Positions 48,181 to 58,751 of a DNA stretch of 64,000 bases are shown here, piece after piece. The notes beneath the pieces are model-generated. The model saw only the letters and a program-made list of their open reading frames with translations. It did no database searches and was not told the origin of the DNA. Location: positions 32,461,001 through 32,525,000 of the forward strand of contig CM059587.1 of the NCBI GenBank assembly GCA_030407085.1, read 5' to 3'. A program made the translations under genes and the position numbers. Every line of letters starts with the position of its first letter. The first letter of the stretch is position 1. This DNA is from Trichopria drosophilae (lineage: Eukaryota; Arthropoda; Insecta; Hymenoptera; Diapriidae).

Positions 48181-49820
48181 CTAGTTTCTTATACGAATCC
48201 TGTACTGTATGAGGTGTCCAAATTGAGTACCCACATAAAATATGCGGAAAACAATAAATTTATATAAATAAGTTAATGTTCTCACATTAGTGAAACGAAC
48301 CGTAGAACGACATAAAAAACCTAAAGATAAGTATGCCTTTGATATGCTTACACGCAGATGGTCAGAAAAGTAGAGCGATCTGTCAAACAAAACGCCTAAA
48401 TTTTTGATAGTCGAACAAGATTAAAAACTGATTATTTAATTTAAAGAAAGGCATTGATTTACATTTAGACGTATTTAAAACCAATTTGTTCCTTTGAGAC
48501 CAAACCTCCAATGACTCCAGATCGCGTTGCAACCTTGAAGCATCATGAGGAGACCCAATACGTGCATATAATTTAACATCGTCTGCAAATATTAAAATAT
48601 TCAAATAAACTATTGGATGTAGTATATCATTTATAAATAAAACAAAAAGGGTAGGACCTAGGTGAGAACCCTGAGTAATACCAGAAGTAATTCTGTAACC
48701 CCTCCCTCCTCCTCCTAAAATGTGTTATCATTAATTCTCACCAAGGATTTTCTATCTCTGATAAAAGAAGATACTCACGCAAAGATATTACTCCTGATAC
48801 CCATGGATGCATTTTTAGACAACAGTATGCCGTCGTCGACCATATCAAAGGCTTTAGATAAATCTATGTAGATAGAATCCATCTGAGCAGATTCCTCTAG
48901 AGCATGAGAAACAAAATTAAAGTAGAGCAGCAGATTAGTTATAGTGGACTTTCCTTCTACAAAACCATGTTGTTGAGGGATAATAATCGGTAAATATATA
49001 TGTTATCTTTTTTAAAACTATAGTGTCTAAAATTTTTGAAATAGTGCTTATAATTGAAACTGATCTGTAATTAGCGATTTCGTGTTCATCTCCGTTTTTA
49101 AAAATTGGTGTAATAAACGATTGTCAGCAACAATTGGGCACGTGACCATTCTCGATGGATTTGTTAAATAACAACCTTAAAGGTTTAATAATAGATGAGA
49201 TACATTTTTTTATAAAAGGAGCAAGAATAAAGTGTAATTTCTTTACTACGTCTAATATGTCCAGATCGGATATGACCACACTATCTAAAATAGAATCAGT
49301 GTCCTGTAAATACGTTTCATAGTTGTATCGACTAGAATTTATATGTATACCGAAGAAAAATATTTTGCATACAAATTAGAGATATCACTATTTGTGGAAA
49401 CCTGAATTCCATTAAGATGCATATGGTACGGCAATCTATTTGAAGACTTTAAATTTTTTACGTGTGACCAAAGCGCTTTACCTAATATTAGTCTTTGACT
49501 TAGGTTCAACATCATTTCCCTGACGAAAAAATAGTATATAGAACGCGACAATCGTAATCGCGCTCGTTGATTTGAACAGCTTGGTATAAAATAAAATAAA
49601 CAGGTAAACTACATAACATTTGATGTCTTTGTTTTCTGTATCGATGTATTGTTTTTGTTCTTTCATTTTTTTGTAAAACTTTTGCATTAAATTTATAATC
49701 TCCAGTTATAAAAGATGGAAATTGAAACAATAAGAGATACGAAAAATCTGAAAAAATATTGTAGGTTTCTAAAGGGGGATTGAGCACATCTCGATTTACG
49801 TATTTACGTCCCCGCACTCA
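48181..49820 (-). mobile_element. Jockey-type retrotransposon ORF2 relic
   Basis: Reading the minus strand downward from about 49500: ALWSHVKNLKSSNRLP, then PIFKNGDEHEIANYRSVSII (palm start), QHGFVEGKSTITNLLLYFNF, SIYIDLSKAFDMVDDGILL, SGITQGSHLGPTLFVLFIND and ILIFADDVKLYARIGSPHDA with the FADD catalytic motif. It continues SLEVWSQRNKLVLNTSKCK and LFDRSLYFSDHLRVSISKAY. These are the reverse transcriptase blocks of the Jockey/CR1 group in correct order. Frame shifts (for example near 48420 and 48720) and in-frame stops make it a pseudogene. It stops near 48190, before the C-terminal part seen in a different copy at 52.4-53.2 kb. Confidence 0.85.
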
Positions 49821-49978
49821 CTTTTTCGAATAATTTCAACATTTTCACAATTTCAAAGTTTTTACTAAGAAGACGATATTTTTTACCAATGCGCAGTAGT
49901 GAAATACAACATTTATGTATGTGCACTTGTGAAATACGACTCTCTTGTGAAACACCCCATCTGCCTTTTATATTGCAG

Positions 49979-50190
49979 TTTAAAGGGGTTTTAAAGTGGT
50001 CGACCGATAAGGAAGGCATTTTCACTAAAAACCGTAAATAAAAAAATGATTGAATCGATTTTTTAAAATTCGGGTCCTGTAAGGGAAATTTTAATTATTA
50101 TAGACGGTATCCTAGAAAATGCCAAAGAAATTAATTGAGAACTGACCGAGAATTTTCGGAAATAAATAAAAATCACATATAATATCTTTC
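49979..50190. mobile_element. Half of a GGGGTTYTAAAGTRGTC fold-back MITE
   Basis: AAGGGGTTTTAAAGTGGTCG, then CCGATAAGGAAGGCATTTTC, ACTAAAAACCGTAAATAAAA and GAGAATTTTCGGAAATAAAT follow the same order as in the complete element at 62106-62444. The right arm is not seen here, so this copy is truncated. Confidence 0.6.
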
Positions 50191-50239
50191 ATATTTTCTG
50201 GGAAACTGTTTATAGTGCTTATATATATTTTTAAGTATA

Positions 50240-50620
50240 TTTCATTGCAGGGCAGTTTTTTCCTATGGTGTCTGCTTTTTCTACGACTTTTTCCGGGTCT
50301 CTTTTCCAGTCATGTTTTCCTTGGCTTTTTATTCTGCCAACCCATGTTACATCCGCTGAAAATCTGTCGACTTGGACAGGGAATTGACCCAGAATTGACC
50401 GATAATTGCCGATTTTGGGTCGATTTTCAGTCAACCTTTACTAAGTCGACCTAATATTGACATAACTCAAAATGCATTAATCGGTCAACTTCGTAAAAGT
50501 CGTCTGAAAATCGACCGTAGTCGGCATTCAGTCAATTTTGGGTCGATTCTTTGCACATGTCGACCGATTACGGTCGTTTTTCGGTCAATTTTCGGTCGAC
50601 CCGGGCCGACATAACAGGGT
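50240..50620. repeat. Irregular repeats of TTTTGGGTCGATTTTCGGTCAA
   Basis: Between 50360 and 50610, phrases such as GGGTCGATTTTCAGTCAAC, CAGTCAATTTTGGGTCGATT and TTTTCGGTCAATTTTCGGTC recur on both strands, mixed with GTCGACC and ACCGATTA words. The segment could fold extensively. The origin is unclear. Confidence 0.45.
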
Positions 50621-51466
50621 GCTGTTGAAGACTACAAAGAAAACTCATAATATTTTTTGATGTAATTTGATGTTCTTTATTTCTTTATCGCATTCAAATT
50701 ATTTGAAATAAATGCAGAAACCTGTAAAAATCGATTTTTTTACAAAACTAACGCGAAATCGCGAATTTGTCCTACGTTTTTACAATGTTTACAATATTTT
50801 TAATAATGTAATAAAAAAGAGGCGAGAACATTTTGTTGCCATTTTTGCTCCTAAAATGTATACATTTTCTTTTTGTTTTATTTGTTACCTTTTTAAAAGA
50901 GTGTACATATTCTGAAATGTGTATAGTATTCTTATAATCCACAGGATTCTACATACAGTTATTGGTCTGTTCCCTCCCCTTCAATTTAAAACTTTAGCGA
51001 AGCTAATTTGTATGCAGTTTTAATAAAATCAAATTTTAAAATTGTTTTAATTAGTATGACATATGTATATGTATTTCCTCGTTTTGAAGTGTTAATTGGG
51101 GCCCTTTTAAAAATATTATTTCCTAAATTAGATGGATAACTTTAAAACAGTTGACCTATCATTTGGACGCTCCGCAGTTGCGTTGCGTTTACATTGCGCC
51201 ATTACGGTTTACAGTTCCGTAAAAATCTGTACGAACTTAACCTAACCACTATCATTATTTACCATACGCAAAACGCAACGTTGCATATTCTGTGACAGCA
51301 ACCCAGCAACCAAAAAGAAAACGCAAGTGACTTTTGAAAAACCAGTACAATCAGAGAAAACCAAACGTCAGTTTCATGGCATATCACGCTTTGCTGCAGT
51401 AACGTATCGACCAAAGAAAAACCAAAACAGAAAGTTTCTGTATTATATATTTAAGTAGCTATTAAA
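50621..51466. other. Intergenic, upstream of EMC6
   Basis: No gene or repeat that I can support. The EMC6 promoter must lie near its right end, where the CG content rises slightly (51160-51310), and no TATA box stands out. Confidence 0.4.
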
Positions 51467-54079
51467 ATGTTGGAAAAGACACAAAGGAAAGAAGAAAAGC
51501 CTGATGGTAATTTATCATTTTCTTTCCATTAATAAAATAGGTGGTCAACAAATAATATTCTAAGGATAACCAAAAACTTCAACTAATGCTTACTATTTAA
51601 TTATTAGACATCATAGCATACAGCGAAGCAGCAGTTAGGAACAATGCTGCAATCGTTGATTACTGTAGGATATCGATGGCTGCATTGTCAGGCGGAACTG
51701 CCGGACTCTTAGGTTTAACTGGTTTATATGGGTTTGGATTTTATATATTTGCAGTCTTTGGACTATGGGTAAGCTAGTAATGCATACTTAATGAAATAGA
51801 AAAACAATACGAAGAAAACTAATTTATTTATGTGCTGCAGATAATGTTATTAATGAAAGCTGGAGGACAATGGAAAAAATACTTTGTTAGTAGGCGTAGT
51901 TTATTGACAAATGGATTTTTCGGAGGACTATTTGTATCCTTTACATAATTTATTATCTATACAAATTATTGATATTTATTTCCGTCAGTGAATCCAATTA
52001 TAAGGATTACCAAATCATAATTTTATTTTTTAAGTAATTTATTTAACACAGGTATAAATGCACAAAATACAAAATATATGATCTTGAAATAGTATATACA
52101 TTGGCAATAACAATAAAATATAAATAATGAAACATTTAAATGTTTGCTACTAGAGAAATAATAACAGAAATATACATAAAATAATCAAAATGACGCTGAA
52201 GCTAGCAGCCAGTTCGCAGCAGCGGATTCAAGAAAACTATGGAAATGGATAATTTTTCTTATTAAAAGTTACTTGCATTTAAACATTTTTAGACAAATTT
52301 TATATAAATAATCTGTTTTTGGCAATTTTAATGGCTGAAAACCATAGTTTTCGAATCCCCTGCTGCGAATTTGCTGCTAGCTTCAGCATCATATAACCAA
52401 AATATGGAAAACTAATTATATAATAACAATAGTCTTTTGCAATGACTAGCAAAATCCTGGTTCATATCCAAAGATGTGATATTCCAAGGCAATAGATTCC
52501 AGTTGTGTGTTAGGCGGTATAAAGTGGTGCAGGTCGAAAAACTGACAAATCAAAAAGCCGAAAGGTCAAAAAATTGACAGTCACAATGCCGACATATGAA
52601 AAAAATGGACATATCGACTAGTGGACTTTCATTTTTTGAAGTGTCGGCTTTTTGACTGTCAGCTTTTTGACTGACGTTTTTTTGTCTGGTGATTTTTTGA
52701 CTATCCGCTTTTTGATTTGTCAGTTTTTCGACCTGCACCCGGTATACAGTGGATTGAAAACTTCTATTTGTTTTGAACGATCTTTCATATAATACCCTGA
52801 TATTATTACCAGAATATAAAACTATATCGGAACAAACCAAAGATTTGGGAACCGTGTACTAATCCGGACAATACCTGACGAACTAATATCGCATCGTATA
52901 GATCATGAATCGATTTCAGAGTATGTAAGTAAAATTTCTGAGAAATTGATTGGTAGTTGTGACAATCATACGCCATAGATTGCCCAATCTTGTAGGAGAT
53001 AAAGCGCATAAATCTCCTTTAAACCGATTCTTGTTCTCAAATAGCATACGCAGTATAGGGAGACCACATTGGTGATGCATATAGTAAAATCGGCTGAAGT
53101 AATGTTTTATAAATAACTAAGATGGCTTTTGGGTCCTAAAAACTATAAAAGGTCTGAATAAGGAAACCATACTACTTGTAGGTCTTTGATACTATATATG
53201 TTAAATTAAAATTATAAATTCTTTAAAAGAATTATGTGGAATTCTTGGTTGGACCCGTAAATAAAAAAGTGTGTTTTTTTTTTTAAATATAGACGTTTCA
53301 GCTGCAGATGTGAGCCTTCTTCAATATTTTATATTCTACAAACAATAAAACATAAATTACAAAATTGGAAAAGAAAAATTTTAACGAGAAGATGCATTTA
53401 ACTTTCAAATTATTTAGTTTCGATGGAGTCTATATGAACATTTTGTAGATGTGAATTAATCCGGTTACGACTTGTGTAAGTTTGTCCCTATAACAGTCAT
53501 TATGATGACTTTAAGCCGAATTGGGAAAAGTATGATGAAACTTTATAGAGAGAATTACCAACAAATTGAATGACAAAAACATTTTTGTTTTTTGGCATTT
53601 AAATGTTAAATGCTCGTGAAAAGATAGGTCTTCGTCAACAATAACACAAGTCCTTCATCAAGTGCACTACTTCGAGTAAAAAATTATTTAACTCGTAGTT
53701 GAAAAAAAATGGCTTGCGAGAGTTATAAAATCTCAGGATTTTGCATTTGTCAATATTCAAAATCAAATTATTTGTGTTGCACCAATAATAAAATATTTCT
53801 AACAATATACCATTTTATAGTAGGATTATAAATTATAAATAACCATAATATTTCATATGCTTACTAAGACTTTTGTTCCTACTCACAATTTTATTGAATT
53901 CTTTAGCTGATATTGATAAATATTCCAAATATAAAAATAAGTATCAATTATTAGTTAGTAATTGTATAATAATATATATTACTAGATGCATATCAATATG
54001 TTACAAATATTTCCTTAATGAGATATCTACTATTCAACATCAGACGTACGTGTTATTTTGGACGTATCCTTTTTTATAG
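51467..54079 (+). CDS. EMC6: EMC6, ER membrane protein complex subunit 6
   Basis: EMC6 is a small core subunit of the ER membrane complex, which inserts transmembrane segments into the ER membrane. Exons are 51467-51506, 51608-51768, 51841-51933 and 54044-54079, with GT-AG borders and matching phases. The product is 109 residues, close to the 110 of vertebrate EMC6. It reads [20 protein letters not shown], then [20 protein letters not shown] (first membrane helices), [20 protein letters not shown], and finally GGLF joined to TYVLFWT. The last exon codes for only 11 residues and ends WTYPFL. The family usually ends WTFLYGMVHVY, so the extreme C-terminus is altered or shortened. Intron 3 is 2.1 kb and holds a retroelement and two MITEs. 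If intron 3 were retained, translation would stop four residues after GGLF. Confidence 0.88.
52191..52391. mobile_element. MITE with TGACGCTGAAGCTAGCAG ends
   Basis: TGACGCTGAAGCTAGCAGCC at the left is mirrored by GCTGCTAGCTTCAGCATCA at the right. The pairing continues inward through TTCGCAGCAG..GATTC..AACTATGG and its complement, so arms are about 50 bp. The length is about 201 bp, inside EMC6 intron 3. Confidence 0.75.
52400..53165 (-). mobile_element. C-terminal part of a Jockey-type ORF2, interrupted by a MITE
   Basis: The minus strand reads [20 protein letters not shown] then [43 protein letters not shown], a segment ending in [10 protein letters not shown], and, beyond the MITE at 52526-52740, [12 protein letters not shown]. 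This is the ordered C-terminal tail of Jockey-type ORF2 proteins. Frame shifts are present near 52830 and 53030. It lies in EMC6 intron 3, opposite to the gene. Confidence 0.75.
52526..52740. mobile_element. MITE with 10-bp target duplication, inserted into a retroelement
   Basis: GGTGCAGGTCGAAAAACTGA at the left is mirrored by TCAGTTTTTCGACCTGCACC at the right, with arms of at least 33 bp. The interior also repeats AAAAAGCCGAAAGGTCAAAA-like words. GGTATAAAGT (52516-52525) and GGTATACAGT (52741-52750) flank it, 9 of 10 bases the same. A 9-10 base duplication is typical of Mutator-like elements. The flanking Jockey reading frame resumes across it, which confirms the borders. Confidence 0.82.
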
Positions 54080-54849
54080 TATAAGCATTATTGATTAATA
54101 TGTATAATTTTATCACCAACATTTAATTTACAATAACATATGTAAACCCATGAGCAATGATGCTGTCGCTTCTAACAAATCATCTATCCTTTATTTTTAC
54201 ATAAAGTATGTATGGTAAAAAAAACAGACAAAAGATTTGTAAAAAATGACAGAATCAGTGCACACGAGTGTACATATATAATTTTTCTTCTTACATGTAC
54301 CAAAATGTAGCAGAAAAATCGTATTCTTTTTCCGAGAATGTTTCCACAAATTGTATGAAAGTTTTGCTACTTTGCTAGCTGCGATGTTACGTAAAGTGTC
54401 ATACTTGAAACATCTATTTACTTTAATCATAATTGTGGTATTAAAAAATCTAACAACTGTAAAATTGCTTTTGAAATTTTATTTTTATATATTTTATTAT
54501 TTCTGTTCCATCTTTTTAAAATAACTTATCAATTCATTGTTTTATAAATTTGAAAAAAAAAGTATTCTTAATAAGCAGCAGTAAAATTGATTAATTAATA
54601 TTTATTTTACTATTTTATTAAATTTTAGTGATTTGCAGCAAATTGTAATTCTAATTGTAAATATTTATAGTTAAAATATTAATTAACAGATGTAACGTGG
54701 GTAAAATTTTAATAAAAATTAAATTTAAAAATGGCTTATGCCTCACAACAATATTTAGTATTTGGTGATTGACTTCGACATTTCGGTCAACTTTTGACCA
54801 TCAGGAGGAATAACTTAACTGTGTTCGCTATTTATATGTTGGTAGCCAT
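54080..54849. other. AT-rich spacer with a GACATTTCGGTCAACTTTTG repeat
   Basis: No gene is recognised. At 54775-54810, GACATTTCGGTCAACTTTTG then ACCATCAGGAGG resembles the GACGTTTCG + GAGG/AAG words at 1938, 53286 and in the palindrome at 56.5-57.3 kb, so a widely spread repeat family is involved. Confidence 0.4.
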
Positions 54850-55800
54850 TCGAACGCTAGCGAGAACGCTCTTTAAGAGAAGGAAAAAACGTTGTCGTAT
54901 GTATCGGGTAATTGAAACGACTTTTTATGTGTATGGTTTCAGAAATTAGTCTGTGGTAAAATTTGTTTTCGATATCTAAAACTGTTATATTGTTCCATTC
55001 CAAATCTATGGATGGTTATTACAGTATTTTTTTGCAAAGATCTATTAATGTTATTTTTATGTTCATTGATTCTGATTTTAATTCATGTTTCGATTTACCT
55101 ACATAAGTAGAGTCACAATTCTTACAATGTATGCAGAATACAGTGAAATTAGTGTTCATTTTTTCCAATTTATCTTTTACAATGTATTTGGAAAATTTGT
55201 GTTGTAAGGATTCGTAATTATTTCAAATGTAGGGAATTTGAAAGTAACCTTTTTTTTGTCTCTTTATTATCGTTACTATTATTTGTAAATGAATTCTGCA
55301 TATTAATACGTTTACTGATATATTTTTTTATGAAATGAATAGGATAGTTATTTTGTCTATTAAATATTGTATAACTTTTTTTAAATTTTCTGCTTTGAAT
55401 AAAAATGTAAGAATTTACATGAGAACATTGGTTTACAGTACCAATTGAAATGTAAACAATCATCAACCTTATTACCAATAATGATTAGATCGAGAAATGG
55501 AAGGATTAAAAAATATTAATTTATAAGTGCAAGAATATTCCTTAACAAATTACAGATTCCTTTTTGGTATGGTTCATGTATATTAACAATATACTGATAA
55601 GCAAAGAAAATCAACTTCACCCGAAACAAGAGCATGTTCATACCAACTTAATCGTTCCCTATCTTCATTGATATTGGAATCATTGGCAGGCAAACTTGAG
55701 TATGCATTTAAGTCGCAAGTGTTAAAATATTCCAAATAAAGCAACAAATTGGATACACTCACTGAATCCCAACAGCCATGAAAGTTGTTCAAGAAGGCTG
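54850..55800 (-). mobile_element. Penelope-like element relic (RT end plus GIY-YIG nuclease)
   Basis: Minus strand, downward: LPFLDLIIIGNKVDDCLHFN (about 55500-55440) is the C-terminal block of Penelope reverse transcriptase, followed by NNYPIHFIKKYISKRIN. Near 55170-55080 comes FTVFCIHCKNCDSTYVGKSK, matching the C-x2-C-x4-Y-[IV]-G core of the GIY-YIG endonuclease of these elements. After that come RINEHKNNIN-like and ENKFYHRLISETIHIK segments in shifted frames. Several frame shifts show that it is inactive. Confidence 0.75.
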
Positions 55801-56530
55801 GGCATCAACTACAATGCGATACGGCCAGAACTGAACCAGGTTCACAATCACCGAACAAATTCAAGATTTTTATTACACTTTTAAAAAGACATGTAAATGT
55901 GCAATAAAATTGTTAATTTAATAAATATTGGCTTTTATTATATATAAAATTTCCCAAAAGAATTTAAGAAGAATAGTTTTTGTTTATATAAACAGGTCGT
56001 CTTTTTTAGTTTATTTTTATTACATGACTATGTAATCTGGAAATTGGTTATATTCTAATTTTTTTTATATACTTTAATATTTTTTGATATATTTTAATAT
56101 ATACACGTATTATAGAGATTTTAATTGTGAATAATAATTTCTTAGTGTGACGGTTTGTGTACTAGTAAACAAGGGAAAATATGAATATGTAAATATAATA
56201 TGTAAATAGGTATACAAATCGAGCTTGAAAATGAACAAAGTTCAAGATTTTTATTTTCATTCAAAACAATTCATCAGATGTGACAACACTATGGATTCTG
56301 TTCATCTAAGCATCGTAATATCAGACAACTCATGTCTCAAAAGATACAGAACTCTTAAATGCGCAAAACAAATTCTCATCTTATTAGTAATGTGTGATGA
56401 AAAGCTTCGCCAGCAAACGGAAAATAATTAAGAAGTTTTGAAAATCCCAAAATCGATTCCTTTTTGTTAACATTTTTAATCCTTGCGTATATTTTAATAC
56501 TTTTGTATCCCTCTAATATGTGATATATTA
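55801..56530. other. Intergenic, nothing recognised
   Basis: AT-rich sequence; an open frame of 68 residues at 56225-56431 (plus) has no recognisable features. Confidence 0.35.
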
Positions 56531-56531
56531 T

Positions 56532-57341
56532 TTTCTTAATGAAATGGACGGAATTAAATAAACAATGATATCGTCGATTGACGTTTCGGCCATTTATTGT
56601 AGCCCTCTTCAAAATTATCTACAAAAAGGTATAAAATTTCGGAAAAATATAATATAATACAAATATAATACAAAATAAAACATCAAATTCCATAAAAAAT
56701 ACAACCAATAATAAACAGAAAAATGTAAATAAAATAAAAACCCAGATAATAAACATTTTCAGAATACCAATGAATAAAAACCACAAGCATTTTTTTTTTT
56801 TTTTTTCTCTAATAAACTCAATTTTTTATCTTAGTTGACATGCATCTACATCGTTTTTGAACAAAACCTTATGGCGAACAAATACTATCTCATGTTCGTT
56901 AAGGTAAATCAATTACGAATTTCCATTTAAAAAAATTTTTTTAAACATTTTTTAGAATTGCAATGCTCTTTCGAACTGTCTCGTTTTTATTTTTTTATTT
57001 TTTATTTTTTTGTCACTCATCAAAAATATTTTTTTTATACAAAAAAATGTTTAATTTCGATAATTTTTATTTTTAAAAGACGGTTTTAAAAAATGCTTGT
57101 GGTTTTTATTCATCGGTATTCTGTAAATGTTTATTATCTGGGTATTTATTTTATTTACATTTTTCTGTTTATTATTGGTTGTATTTTTTATGGCATTTGA
57201 TGTTTTATTTTGTATTATATTTGTATTACATTATATTTTTCCGAAATTTTATACCTTTCTGCAGAGGGCTACAATAAATGGCCGAAACGTCAATCGACGA
57301 TATCATGGTTTATTTAATTCCGTCCATTTCACCAAGAAATT
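56532..57341. repeat. Long palindrome (fold-back element), arms of about 265 bp
   Basis: GAAATGGACGGAATTAAATA on the left is mirrored by TATTTAATTCCGTCCATTTC on the right. ATATCGTCGATTGACGTTTC and its complement, ACAATAAATGGCCG and its complement, and the AT-rich inner parts (AAAACATCAAATTCCATAAA against its complement) also pair. Arms are about 56532-56800 and 57075-57341. The arms differ at several bases. The centre is very AT-rich and has no coding frame. Confidence 0.88.
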
Positions 57342-57399
57342 CTTATTTCGTTGATATTTTTATTCCAATGGACAAGCAATAAAACCACTCATATTAATT

Positions 57400-58045
57400 A
57401 TTTTCTTAGTTCGGTTCTTATTTATTGGATCGTTCCGAGATAGTTTGGATCAAGAGGGTACTCCTACTGGAAACTGTGACAGTTACATCAGGAGTCTACA
57501 TGCCTCGTCTTATTCGATTATAGAATACTAATAATTGTGATCTGAACACTTCTGATTCGTTTGCTGAGTTTGTTACTAGTTGTAGGCAATCCCAACTTCG
57601 TTAATTCTGTGATCCTTGATCCTTTGAATGGTAAATCTAGTCTTTGCCAATGATTAGTATTATAATATTATTATGTAAGTTGTTTAACACGTTTCGTTAC
57701 ATTATTTAGTTTTGTAAGTTTATTCATTAAGTTTTTCTATTATAATTCTTCGATCGTTTATGCGACAATATTTGTTTTCATTGTATAAGGTAATAATGCC
57801 TGTGTAAAATTAATAAATAAATAAATAAATATATCAACTTTGAAAGACTTGCCACTTTTAAATTGCATATTGCTAACACTATGAAAAATTATGTTTAAGT
57901 ATTTTATTTTCGATTATTATTATTTATAAATTCTTGATTGATATTTCAAATTGTATAACGCCTCAATATTTTTGTATACTATTTTTTGTGTAAAGGCACT
58001 TCATTGTGCCGTTGATCTACTAAATAAATAAATAAATAAATAAAT
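57400..58045 (+). mobile_element. Two 3' ends of non-LTR elements with AATA tails
   Basis: TTGTATAAGGTAATAATGCC, then a short spacer and (AATA)n at 57812-57832, and GTAAAGGCACTTCATTGTGCC, then (AAAT)n at 58020-58044, look like 3' untranslated ends of non-LTR elements, which often terminate in short tandem repeats. Coding sequence is not identifiable upstream. Confidence 0.45.
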
Positions 58046-58751
58046 TTATTCGCATTGCTTCCTTCGTTTACTGGAGTACTTACCAATTGAGATATGTATA
58101 ACTCAGTAACGAAGAATTCAGAAGTATTCAAATTCTCTGCATTTTGTACTTTCTAAAACTTTTACAAGGATTAAGAAATAACATTCAGAAGTAATGAAAT
58201 TTTCAACACTTTTTTGTTTAAGTTTGTTGGGCCAGTTACTATCGACTAAGGCCTAAATTTTTGGCTTCATGTACAACAGGGATAATATTTTCTTCAATGT
58301 AGATTATAAGTAATTCACAGTCTTCGCGCGCTTTAATTAATAACATAAAAAATTAAATTTACCTCAGTTATTTTAAAATGAGTTGTGTGATTTGGTGAAA
58401 CTTTGTGCAATAAAATAAATATGCAATGAAACCGGGAAATACACGTGTGCATAGGCATATAAAAAGATCAAATTTCCCCTCCGATCTAATTGTATTTAGG
58501 AGCTTATGTGTTGTTCCCTACACGAAAGCACAAATGCGTTCGTAAATATATTACATACCTATATATTTGCTTTCCCCGCCAGTGCTTTTTCTCCATTTTT
58601 TGAATGCAGTGTTACGTCTCTAACATCGCGCAAGCGCATTGCAGGTTAGGTCACAAAGTGGGGATAAATAGGAGAAGACGTTCTTTAATTGTCCGGCTGT
58701 TCGATTTCTAAATAGGAATTTTTGGAATCAGAGTTACGAAAAATTTTCAAG
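58046..58751. other. 5' flank of NDUFS1
   Basis: AT-rich, then slightly CG-richer from 58560 to 58700 (TTACGTCTCTAACATCGCGC, GCGCATTGCAGG), the likely promoter and 5' UTR of NDUFS1. No TATA box stands out, as expected for a housekeeping mitochondrial gene. Confidence 0.4.

Noticed and set aside
57127..57354. A 75-residue hydrophobic protein (plus strand)
   Set aside because: It lies wholly in a palindrome centre and arm; the hydrophobicity is due to T-rich sequence.
58722..58751. A 10-residue N-terminal extension of NDUFS1 starting at 58722
   Set aside because: The codon there is TTG. The ATG at 58752 directly precedes a typical mitochondrial presequence.
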